Assembly: GCF_003990445.1 (NCBI RefSeq)
Contig: NZ_REEZ01000001.1
Coordinates: forward strand, 810,358-874,357
Source: Pararhodobacter zhoushanensis
GTDB taxonomy: Bacteria > Pseudomonadota > Alphaproteobacteria > Rhodobacterales > Rhodobacteraceae
Direction: 5' to 3'
Length of the DNA: 64,000 bases
The stretch's first letter is position 1. Each line of letters begins with the position of its first letter. The notes beneath the pieces are model-generated. The model saw only the letters and a list, made by a program, of their open reading frames with translations. It ran no database searches and had not been told where the DNA came from. The position numbers and the translations under genes were made by a program. Below are positions 8,882-16,183 of the stretch, piece by piece.

Positions 8882-9894
8882 GCAGCATCAAACCCCTGAT
8901 CGCCACCGCCGCCGAGCGGCCCCTGACCCGCGCCGAGGCCGAGCAGGCCTTCTCGATCCTGTTCGCGGGCGATGCGACCCCGGCGCAGATGGGCGGGCTG
9001 TTGATGACCCTGCGCACCCGCGGCGAGACCGTGGATGAATACGCCGCCGCCGCCGCCGTGATGCGCGCACGCTGCGTCAAGGTCCGCGCGCCTGAGGGGG
9101 CGATGGACATCGTCGGCACGGGGGGTGACGGCAAGGGGACGCTGAACATCTCGACCGCGACGGCCTTTGTCGTTGCCGGTGCGGGGGTTACCGTCGCCAA
9201 GCACGGCAACCGCAACCTGTCGTCGAAATCGGGCGCGGCGGATGCTTTGGGCGCGCTGGGGATCAACGTGATGGTCGGTGCCGCCGAGGTCGAGCGCGTG
9301 ATCCGGGATGTCGGCATCGGCTTCATGATGGCGCCGATGCACCATCCGGCGATGCGCCACGTCGGCCCGGTGCGCACCGAACTGGGCACGCGGACGATCT
9401 TCAACATTCTGGGGCCGCTGACCAACCCAGCCGGGGTCAAGCGGCAGCTGACCGGGGTTTTCGCGCCCGCGCTGGTGCGGCCGATGGCCGAGGTGCTGCT
9501 GGCACTGGGGTCGGAGAAAGCATGGCTGGTGCATGGCGGCGACGGCACGGACGAGCTGTCGATTGCCGCGCCCTCGATGGTGGTGGCTCTGGAGAACGGC
9601 GCGCTGCGCGAGTTCACCGTGCATCCCGAGGATGCCGGGCTGGCGGTGCATCCGTTCGAGGATCTGCTGGGCGGTGACCCGGCCGAGAATGCGGTCGAAC
9701 TGAAAGCTGTTCTGGCGGGCAGTGGTCGCGCGGCATACCGGGACGCCGTGTTGTTGAACGCGGCGGCGGCGCTGATGGTGGCCGACAAGGCAACGACGCT
9801 GAAAGACGGCGTGGCCATGGCGCGCGAGAGCATCATGTCGGGGGCGGCGGCGGCCAAGGTCGCGGGGCTGGCACGGCTGGTGCCTATCGGGTGA
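8878..9894 (+). CDS. trpD: Anthranilate phosphoribosyltransferase
   Basis: 338 residues. It joins anthranilate with PRPP to phosphoribosyl-anthranilate, the second step of tryptophan synthesis. The family signatures are [16 protein letters not shown] (PRPP/metal glycine loop, about 79-94), [21 protein letters not shown] and [17 protein letters not shown]. Length matches TrpD. The N-terminal helical domain ([25 protein letters not shown]) is intact. The usual next gene in related bacteria, trpC, is not present: a repeat element and an oppositely oriented gene follow. Confidence 0.96.
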   Translation: MSSIKPLIATAAERPLTRAEAEQAFSILFAGDATPAQMGGLLMTLRTRGETVDEYAAAAAVMRARCVKVRAPEGAMDIVGTGGDGKGTLNISTATAFVVAGAGVTVAKHGNRNLSSKSGAADALGALGINVMVGAAEVERVIRDVGIGFMMAPMHHPAMRHVGPVRTELGTRTIFNILGPLTNPAGVKRQLTGVFAPALVRPMAEVLLALGSEKAWLVHGGDGTDELSIAAPSMVVALENGALREFTVHPEDAGLAVHPFEDLLGGDPAENAVELKAVLAGSGRAAYRDAVLLNAAAALMVADKATTLKDGVAMARESIMSGAAAAKVAGLARLVPIG

Positions 9895-9900
9895 GGGCGT

Positions 9901-9982
9901 GGTGGGGCCAGCCCCACACGCCGCTCAAGGGGCGCACGCGCCCCTTGAGAATCCCCGTGGATATTGAGAAGACAGATGATGG
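9901..9982 (+). repeat. Composite intergenic repeat, copy A (hairpins plus conserved tail)
   Basis: A GTGGGGCCAGCCCCAC hairpin is followed by a perfect 11-bp inverted repeat CTCAAGGGGCG / CGCCCCTTGAG with a 4-base loop (9925-9950), then a conserved tail reading ATCCCCGTGGATATTGAG and AAGACAGATGATG (to 9982). The same order of two GC hairpins and a tail recurs at 57853-57947 and, inverted, at 43286-43371. Located just after trpD, it may also act as a terminator. Confidence 0.75.
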
Positions 9983-10113
9983 GCGAACGGTTCATTTTCT
10001 GACATTTCGCGGCAATTCTGGTGCCGTTTTATGCTGCAGAATGTTACTTTTCCGACTTTAACGGCAGTAGCTTGCGCGTCGCTTCGGGTGCGCCCGCTAC
10101 AAATGTCAGGCAA

Positions 10114-11136
10114 TCAGCCGATCATCTTTCCTGCGTCGCCGAGCGTCTCATAGTGCCGCTGCAATCGCAGCAGAGCGATGCGCAGGACGATCTTGCCCGA
10201 GCGCGCGGACCAGCCCATGTGGCGCTCGGCGGTCTCTAACCCCTCCATGTAACAGCAGCACCGCAGCGCCATATCGGCCAGACCCGGCCCTAGCTCGGCC
10301 AGTGCCAACAGCACCCGGTTGCGTGCGCCCGATGCCCCCCGGCTGCTGCCGCCGACCGATTTCTGCGGCCCTGTCAGCAGCCGCTCCCAGTCCTGCGCCA
10401 CGCGCGGGCCGGTCTGCGCGGTCTCGAAATCTTCGCGCAGGCGCTCGGCGGCGGCGACAAGATCGGGCGTCAGGAAGGGCTTGCCGTCCTTGTCCCGCCG
10501 TCGGGCGAGCGCCGTCACCGGCGATTCCACGGTTATCGGGCGGGTACCCCGGCACTCGTCATCCTCGGACGCGCGCAGCGTTGCCGCCTGAGGGTCATCG
10601 CCCTGCACCAACCGCCGCAGCGCCGCACGCCCGGTAGTGGTGAGTTCGTAGCGCAGCACCCGCCCCGCCTGCACGCAGGCAATCCAGTCGCGCAGCGCGA
10701 AGGCTTCGGCCACCGGCCGGTCGAGCACTGCCAGCCGCGCTGTTCCCGACGCCCCGTCCCGCAGCACAACCGCGCGCTCCATGTCCGGGGCGACAACCAG
10801 CAATGCGCCCTCTTCGGCCAGACGCGGAAGAACCCGCCGCGCCTCGGCATCAAGCGTTTCTTCACAAGGCGGCGGCGGTGCTTCGGGACCGCCATCACCG
10901 ATCAGGGGCACTATCCTGTCACTCTGACGCAGCCGTCCCAGCGCGCAATCCACCAGCAGATCGTCACGGCGGTTCTCGAACCGGCGTACCTGACGCAGCA
11001 CCGTCGAGGCATGCACCCCTTCGGCCCGGGCGATGTCGCGCAGCGAACGCCCGCTTTCTGTATGCGTCAGATAGAGCCGGACTGCCGAGGGTACCCACTC
11101 GGGCAGATGCGTGATCGGCGAAAGATTGGCGGTCAT
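10114..11136 (-). CDS. DUF6456 domain-containing helix-turn-helix protein
   Basis: 340 residues. The N-terminal third carries an HTH-like segment (SGRSLRDIARAEGVHASTVLRQVRRFENRRDDLL, about 28-62), which suggests DNA binding. The C-terminal part (VTALARRRDKDGKPFLTPDLVAAAERLREDFETAQTGPRVAQDWERL and the later MALRCCCYMEGLETAERHMGWSARSGKIVLRIAL) matches my recollection of the Rhodobacteraceae DUF6456 family, which has no defined biochemical role. ATG 11136 is preferred over 11154 because AAGGGG lies 7 bases upstream of it. It is divergent from the DUF6477 gene, a pairing common in the group. A transcription regulator is the simplest guess. Confidence 0.8.
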   Translation of the reverse strand: MTANLSPITHLPEWVPSAVRLYLTHTESGRSLRDIARAEGVHASTVLRQVRRFENRRDDLLVDCALGRLRQSDRIVPLIGDGGPEAPPPPCEETLDAEARRVLPRLAEEGALLVVAPDMERAVVLRDGASGTARLAVLDRPVAEAFALRDWIACVQAGRVLRYELTTTGRAALRRLVQGDDPQAATLRASEDDECRGTRPITVESPVTALARRRDKDGKPFLTPDLVAAAERLREDFETAQTGPRVAQDWERLLTGPQKSVGGSSRGASGARNRVLLALAELGPGLADMALRCCCYMEGLETAERHMGWSARSGKIVLRIALLRLQRHYETLGDAGKMIG

Positions 11137-11259
11137 CGGATCCCCTTTGGCCATGGTGCGACCCCGTCCTTCCGGCGGGTGGCCAACGCGACAACCTCGG
11201 TCCTCCTCGGAAAAGCACGTTTCGATAACGTCAACATTCTCAACCTATGACCCTCTTTG

Positions 11260-11274
11260 TTACCGGATCGTTAA
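11260..11274. promoter_or_regulatory. Candidate CtrA-type site between the DUF6456 and DUF6477 genes
   Basis: TTAC-N7-TTAA followed by C closely resembles the alphaproteobacterial CtrA consensus TTAA-N7-TTAA, with one mismatch in the first half-site. It lies in the 279-base divergent region, about 140 bases upstream of each start. Such matches occur by chance, so this is a lead only. Confidence 0.35.
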
Positions 11275-11415
11275 CCTTGCAGCCGGTTCACTGTGCGGCC
11301 CAACCTCAAAGGAACGTTGAACGGACCGCGCGGTGCCCGGCTCCGCAACGCAACACCTGCAAGGGTCGTGAGATGATCGGGGCGTCACTTTTCCAACCTT
11401 CGAAAGGAATCGCCC

Positions 11416-11745
11416 ATGAGCTGCACCCCCCGTGACTCGATCCTGATGGTCCTGTCCGAGCTGACCGCCATCCGCCGTCCGCAACTGCTGATGCGCACGG
11501 CGCGGCATGGAGCCATGGACTATGTCCGCGAGACCGATCTGCGCCGTATCCTGCGCCTGCCGGCCACGCCCGCCCCCGGCGTGGCAACGCTGCGCCACCT
11601 GATCGCGCTGGAGGCACAGCACGATGACCTGCGCACGCGCGCGCCCCACGAAGCGGGCAATCCATGGCGCGCGCCGCGTCATGTCGAGGTGCTGATCGCG
11701 CTGATCGCCGAGGCCCGGCTGTTGGCACAGGCCGCAACGCCGTGA
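11416..11745 (+). CDS. DUF6477 family protein
   Basis: 109 residues, no signal peptide or membrane helix, mostly alpha-helical by composition (VLSELTAIRRPQLLMRTARHGAMDY, ILRLPATPAPGVATLRHLIALEAQHDDLR, HVEVLIALIAEARLLA). The sequence and its place beside a DUF6456 gene fit the small Rhodobacteraceae-specific DUF6477 family. A good ribosome site (cgaaaggaatc) precedes ATG 11416. No function is known to me. It is followed 97 bases later by the corrinoid-activation-like gene. Confidence 0.78.
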   Translation: MSCTPRDSILMVLSELTAIRRPQLLMRTARHGAMDYVRETDLRRILRLPATPAPGVATLRHLIALEAQHDDLRTRAPHEAGNPWRAPRHVEVLIALIAEARLLAQAATP

Positions 11746-11842
11746 GCCGGTCGCTTTCCGCCCTGCCCGGGTCGCTTGCCCCCTTTCGGCTGCGCGGCGT
11801 CACGCTATGGTGCAGCTCAAGTTAGGCGGACAGGACACTCTC

Positions 11843-13879
11843 ATGGCAAGCGACGCACTGGTGATCTTTACCCCCTCGGGCAAGCGGGGGCGGTTTGCGC
11901 TGGGGACTCCCGTGCTGACGGCGGCGCGGCAGCTGGGGGTCGATCTGGACTCGGTCTGCGGCGGGCGTGGGATCTGCTCGAAATGCCAGGTCTCGCCCGG
12001 CGTCGGGGCTTTCCCCAAGCACGGCGTCACCGTCGCCGCCGATGCGCTGAGCGACTGGAACGCCGTCGAGCAGCGCTACAAGGACAAGCGCGGCATGCTG
12101 GACGGGCGGCGACTGGGCTGTCAGGCCAAGGTCATGGGCGATGTGGTCATCGACGTGCCGCCGGAAAGCCAGCTGCACCGGCAGGTGGTGCGCAAGGCAG
12201 CCAGCGCGCGGGCCGTTCAGATGGACCCGGCGACGCGGCTTTACTACGTCGAAGTGGCCGAACCCGACATGCACGAACCCTCGGGCGATATGGAGCGGCT
12301 GGCGCAGGCGCTTAAGGACCAGTGGCAGATTGAGGCGATCGAGGCCGGACCGCCAGTGTTGCGCAAGCTCCAGCCTGTGCTGCGCAAGGGACAGTGGAGT
12401 GTGACGGCGGCGGTATTCCGCGACCACCATGGCGGTGCCGCGAAGCTTCTCGACGTGTTCCCCGGCTTTTATGACGGCCCTCTGGCGGGGCTGGCGATTG
12501 ATCTGGGATCAACCACCATCGCAGCGCATCTGTGCGATCTGCGCGATGGGCGGGTGCTGGCGTCGGGCGGGGTGATGAACCCACAGATCCGCTTTGGCGA
12601 AGATCTGATGAGCCGCGTTTCCTACGCGATGATGAACCCCGGCGGCGATGTCGAGATGACGGCATCGGTGCGCGACGCCTTGAACGCCTTGGCAATTTCG
12701 GTTGCGGCAGAGGCCGTAATCGACCCACGGGCGATCATGGAAACCGTCGTCGTGTGCAACCCGGTGATGCACCATCTTTTCCTGGGCATCGACCCGGTTG
12801 AGCTGGGCCAGGCCCCGTTTGCGCTGGCCACGTCGTCGTCGCTGTCGCTGCCCGCGCGCGATCTGGGACTGAGTGCCATTAACACCGAAGCGCGGCTCTA
12901 CACCCTGCCCTGCATCGCCGGGCATGTCGGTGCCGATGCCGCCGCCGTCGCGCTATCCGAGGCACCGCAGTTGCGCGACGAGCTGGTGTTGATCGTCGAT
13001 GTCGGCACCAATGCCGAGATCCTGCTGGGCAACAAGGAGCGGGTTCTGGCCTGTTCCTCGCCCACCGGACCGGCGTTCGAGGGCGCGCAGATTTCCAGCG
13101 GCCAGCGCGCGGCACCCGGTGCCATCGAGCGGATCGAGATCAACCCAGAAACAAAGGAACCGCGCTTCCGCGTCATCGGCAGCGACCTGTGGTCGGATGA
13201 ACCCGGCTTTGCCGAGGCCACCGCGCACACCGGGATCACCGGCATCTGTGGATCGGGCATCATCGAGGCGGTGGCGGAATTGCGCATGGCCGGGATCGTC
13301 GATGCGGCGGGCCTAATGGGCGCTCCGGCGCAGACCGGCACCGCGCGCAGCGTGGCCGAGGGGCGCACGTATTCCTATCTGATCCACGACGGCACAGCGC
13401 AGAACGGCCCCCGCATCACCGTCACGCAGGGCGATATCCGGGCGATTCAGCTGGCAAAGTCAGCGCTTTATGCGGGCGCGCGGCTGTTGATGGATGAGAT
13501 GGGCGTGGACCATGTCGACCATGTCGTGCTGGCCGGGGCCTTTGGCGCGCATATCAGCGCCAAGCATGCGATGGTGTTGGGGATGATCCCCGATTGCCCG
13601 CTCGATAACGTCACCAGCGCGGGCAATGCCGCCGGCACCGGCGCGCGGATCGCGCTGTGCAACATCGCGGCGCGGGCCGGGATCGAGGCGCAGGTCAAGC
13701 AGATCCACAAGGTCGAAACCGCCATCGAACCGCGCTTTCAAGAGCATTTCGTCAACGCCTCGGCCATGCCGCACGCAGTGGACAGCTTCCCGCATCTCAG
13801 CACGGTGCTGACCCTGCCTGAGGTCAATCACAACATGGGCAGCAGTGGCGATGGCGGCGGTCGGCGGCGGCGGCGCTGA
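11843..13879 (+). CDS. ASKHA-fold corrinoid activation protein (RamA-like, 2Fe-2S ferredoxin + DUF4445)
   Basis: 678 residues. The N-terminal ferredoxin domain has the 2Fe-2S ligand pattern CGGRGICSKC (about 35-44) and a later LGCQAKV cysteine. The C-terminal half is an ASKHA ATPase domain (LAIDLGSTTIAAHL, VDVGTNAEILLGNK, ITGICGSGIIEAV, HVVLAGAFGAHISAK). Such proteins reductively reactivate Co(II) corrinoid proteins of methyltransferase systems at the expense of ATP. No corrinoid protein or MttB-like methyltransferase is visible nearby, so its partner is elsewhere. ATG 11843 is preferred over an upstream in-frame GTG. Its stop codon directly abuts the stop of the convergent glycosyltransferase gene. 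Confidence 0.87.
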   Translation: MASDALVIFTPSGKRGRFALGTPVLTAARQLGVDLDSVCGGRGICSKCQVSPGVGAFPKHGVTVAADALSDWNAVEQRYKDKRGMLDGRRLGCQAKVMGDVVIDVPPESQLHRQVVRKAASARAVQMDPATRLYYVEVAEPDMHEPSGDMERLAQALKDQWQIEAIEAGPPVLRKLQPVLRKGQWSVTAAVFRDHHGGAAKLLDVFPGFYDGPLAGLAIDLGSTTIAAHLCDLRDGRVLASGGVMNPQIRFGEDLMSRVSYAMMNPGGDVEMTASVRDALNALAISVAAEAVIDPRAIMETVVVCNPVMHHLFLGIDPVELGQAPFALATSSSLSLPARDLGLSAINTEARLYTLPCIAGHVGADAAAVALSEAPQLRDELVLIVDVGTNAEILLGNKERVLACSSPTGPAFEGAQISSGQRAAPGAIERIEINPETKEPRFRVIGSDLWSDEPGFAEATAHTGITGICGSGIIEAVAELRMAGIVDAAGLMGAPAQTGTARSVAEGRTYSYLIHDGTAQNGPRITVTQGDIRAIQLAKSALYAGARLLMDEMGVDHVDHVVLAGAFGAHISAKHAMVLGMIPDCPLDNVTSAGNAAGTGARIALCNIAARAGIEAQVKQIHKVETAIEPRFQEHFVNASAMPHAVDSFPHLSTVLTLPEVNHNMGSSGDGGGRRRRR

Positions 13880-14716
13880 TCAGCCGGGCATCCCCAGCGA
13901 CTCGGCCGTCCAGATGCCATGTTGTGACATCAGGTCGGCTGCGCAGCCCGTGTCCAGCGCGACACGCCCGTCACCTTCCACGCTGAGTCGGGTCAGGTCG
14001 GCGGTGCCCCCGACGTTGCGCCGTCCGGGTGGCAGGATGCTTGCGTCGACCCAGATGGCCGTGCCGCCGAGTTCGAGCATTCCCGACAGCCAGACGTCAT
14101 CGACCGGCCACCAGCGGCCCGGCCCTTCGGCCAGTTGCGGCGCAAAGAAGGACGGGCGCACCATCACGCCGCACCAGCCGCCCAGCAGATCGGCATAGCC
14201 GCTCTTGCCGACCAGCGCGACAGGCGGCCCGTCGCCGTAGCCCTGCCTTGCAAAAATCGGCGCCACGACAGTGGGGGACAGGCGACGCATCCGGGGCATG
14301 CGGTCATCGCGCAGCCGCGGCCCTTGTGCGCGGCCCGGCAGGTGGCGACCCAGTGCAGCCAGGGCGTCACCGGGGCGCTCTCGGCGCAATGCCTTGAAAC
14401 GCCGGTGCCAGTCGGGTGCATAGATCGAATCGTCATCGCAAAACAGCAGATCCACGGCCTCACCCGCACGCTCGAGCGCGGCGGGAACGACCTTGGTCGC
14501 CGGTCCCCAGTCACGCGCGCACCGTCGAATGGTGACGCCCGCTGGCACGGTGGGCAAACTGCCGTCCCATTTGGGGAACCGGGCATAGGTTTCCGGTATC
14601 CACAGCTCGACCGGCGCGGGCACATCTTGCGCCACAAGGCTGGCGAGCGTGGGACCAAGCGCCCCGAAACGGGGCGGGATCGTGGTCAGCGTAATGACAC
14701 TGGGGGCGTCTGGCAT
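13880..14716 (-). CDS. Glycosyltransferase-like protein (GT-A fold, family 2-like)
   Basis: 278 residues. SVITLTTIPPRFGALGPTL at the N-terminus is followed by a GT-A-like layout: WIPETYARFPKW, GPATKVVPAALERAGE, and LLFCDDDSIYAPDW, where the DDD motif (about 98-100) is a candidate nucleotide-sugar/metal site. A later WWPVDDVWLSGMLE could supply an acceptor-site acid. The protein lacks a signal or membrane segment. The donor and acceptor are unknown. ATG 14716 starts the conserved part. A longer reading would overlap the 3' end of phaR in another frame. Co-directional with phaR, 31 bases downstream. Confidence 0.72.
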   Translation of the reverse strand: MPDAPSVITLTTIPPRFGALGPTLASLVAQDVPAPVELWIPETYARFPKWDGSLPTVPAGVTIRRCARDWGPATKVVPAALERAGEAVDLLFCDDDSIYAPDWHRRFKALRRERPGDALAALGRHLPGRAQGPRLRDDRMPRMRRLSPTVVAPIFARQGYGDGPPVALVGKSGYADLLGGWCGVMVRPSFFAPQLAEGPGRWWPVDDVWLSGMLELGGTAIWVDASILPPGRRNVGGTADLTRLSVEGDGRVALDTGCAADLMSQHGIWTAESLGMPG

Positions 14717-14747
14717 CCCGGTTAGAAGCGCAGGCCGAAGGCCCCGC

Positions 14748-15329
14748 TCACTTGCCCATCTTGCTGAGCTTGGCTTCCAGTGCGGCCAGTTGACGGCGGA
14801 TCGCGCTGAGGTCTTCGTCGGCGCTGTCGGTCGAGGCTTCGGCCTCGGCCTCACCCTCGGCAAAACCGGGGATCTTCTGCCAGCCGACCATCATCTGCTC
14901 CATGAACGCCTGCTGCTGACGCTGCATCGCGTCAAAGCCCGGCATCTTGGACATCTGCGCCATCATCGGGTTGATCGCGGCCAGTTTGTTGGGTCCTTCG
15001 CGCAGCATATCGAACGACATCGCCAGAAACTGCGGCACCACGCTCTGCGCCTGCGCGGTATAGCTGCGCACCAGATCGGTCAGAACGTCCAGCGGCAGGA
15101 CATTTTCGCCGCGGCTTTCATGCTCGGCAACGATCTGCAGCAGGTATTGGCGGGTCAGGTCATCACCCGTCTTGAGATCAACAATCTGCACTTCGCGCCC
15201 GGCACGAATGAACCCGGCGATATCCTCCAGAGTAACGTAATCGCTGCTTTCCGTGTTGTAGAGGCGGCGCGAGGCATAACGTTTGATCAAGAGCGGCTTT
15301 TCGGTCTCGGACACGGCTGTGCTCTCCAT
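14748..15329 (-). CDS. phaR: Polyhydroxyalkanoate synthesis repressor PhaR
   Basis: 193 residues. The N-terminal DNA/PHB-binding domain is unmistakable (IKRYASRRLYNTESSDYVTL, EDIAGFIRAGREVQIVD, about 15-60), followed by the PHB_acc repeat (TRQYLLQIVAEHESRGENVLP). The middle is Met/Gln-rich (MQRQQQAFMEQMM) and the C-terminus is a coiled coil (DEDLSAIRRQLAALEAKLSK). PhaR represses phasin and its own gene and is released when it binds nascent PHB granules. Matching operators lie upstream of phaP and between phaC and phaZ. It is 250 bases downstream of phaP and separated from it by a terminator. Confidence 0.95.
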   Translation of the reverse strand: MESTAVSETEKPLLIKRYASRRLYNTESSDYVTLEDIAGFIRAGREVQIVDLKTGDDLTRQYLLQIVAEHESRGENVLPLDVLTDLVRSYTAQAQSVVPQFLAMSFDMLREGPNKLAAINPMMAQMSKMPGFDAMQRQQQAFMEQMMVGWQKIPGFAEGEAEAEASTDSADEDLSAIRRQLAALEAKLSKMGK

Positions 15330-15480
15330 TCATATTGCGTTGCAGCAAGACTAGACCGCGAAAACCATTCAGGAAACAGGATTCTTGTCTGCGGCGTCGA
15401 AAGACGCACAGCAAATGGGCAGGGTTGGTCCGGGAATGCCTTAGGCGCGCATTCGCTCGGCCAACTCTCCCTCAGGCAGC

Positions 15481-15506
15481 AAAAGGGGCGAGCCGAAGCT
15501 CGCCCC
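15481..15506 (-). terminator. Rho-independent terminator of phaP
   Basis: On the minus strand a perfect 9-bp stem GGGGCGAGC / GCTCGCCCC with an exceptionally stable TTCG tetraloop is followed by TTTT. It lies about 75 bases past the phasin stop and isolates phaP from phaR. Confidence 0.9.
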
Positions 15507-15579
15507 ATTGACCATCCGGGGGGAGGAACCCGGACGGTCTAGCGTTGGTCTGGCAGACCCAGGGGCCCGCCCTGCCCGC

Positions 15580-16059
15580 TTACTTCGCAGCAGCGCCAGC
15601 TTTTTTGGCGGCAGCGGTGACTTCGTCGGTCGCTTTTTTCGCAGCGGCGGTCATGTCCGTGGTCGCTTTCTGCACAGCGGCAGTGGCTTCAGCCGACATG
15701 TCTTTGCCAGCGGCGAGCATCAGCTCGACGGTGTCCATCTGCACGCGCTTGGCGATCTCGGCGAAGGCCGACATGTGCTCGGAGGCCATTTCAGCCGAAG
15801 CCGAGGCGAAATCGGTGTAGGCTTTGGCGTAGTCGGCGGGCTCGGCCTTGACGGTCGAAACTTCGCCGATTTTGGCGAGCGTCGACTTGGTCCATTTGGT
15901 CGAGACTTCAGCCGACTTCTCAGCGGCTTCCAGCACAACTTTGCTCATCTTCTCGCCCAGAGCAGCCTGGGTTTTGAACGCGTCCTGCATCGCTTTGGTG
16001 TCGACCGGAAAAGCGCCCATCATGTCTTGCATGGTCTTGGTGAAATCGTTCTTGGTCAT
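15580..16059 (-). CDS. phaP: Phasin family protein (PHB granule coat)
   Basis: 159 residues, alpha-helical, lacking Trp-rich or catalytic motifs. It has the amphipathic phasin pattern (QDAFKTQAALGEKMSKVVLE, ADYAKAYTDFASASAEMASE, AFAEIAKRVQMDTVELMLAAG) and ends in a repetitive Ala/Lys/Thr tail (AAAKKATDEVTAAAKKAGA). Phasins coat PHB granules and set their number and size. GGAGACG lies just before ATG 16059. Two PhaR-type operators lie 62-107 bases upstream, so repression by PhaR with relief on granule formation is expected. Confidence 0.93.
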   Translation of the reverse strand: MTKNDFTKTMQDMMGAFPVDTKAMQDAFKTQAALGEKMSKVVLEAAEKSAEVSTKWTKSTLAKIGEVSTVKAEPADYAKAYTDFASASAEMASEHMSAFAEIAKRVQMDTVELMLAAGKDMSAEATAAVQKATTDMTAAAKKATDEVTAAAKKAGAAAK

Positions 16060-16120
16060 CGCACGTCTCCTGTTTCGCGTCCCGAACCATCCCGGGGCTT
16101 TGCGTATGAGGAGAATATGG

Positions 16121-16166
16121 ATGCTGCAGCGCAGAAAATCAAGATATTTATGCTGCGCCGCAGCAT
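16121..16166. promoter_or_regulatory. Two PhaR-type operators upstream of phaP
   Basis: ATGCTGCAGCGCAG at 16121-16134 and the near-perfect palindrome ATGCTGCGCCGCAGCAT at 16150-16166 share the core ATGCTGC(N)2-3GCAG. TGC-rich sites of this kind are the known PhaR targets in Paracoccus. They lie between the end of phaC and the start of phaP, centred 29 bases apart. Confidence 0.75.
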
Positions 16167-16183
16167 TTCCTCTAAGCGTTTGA

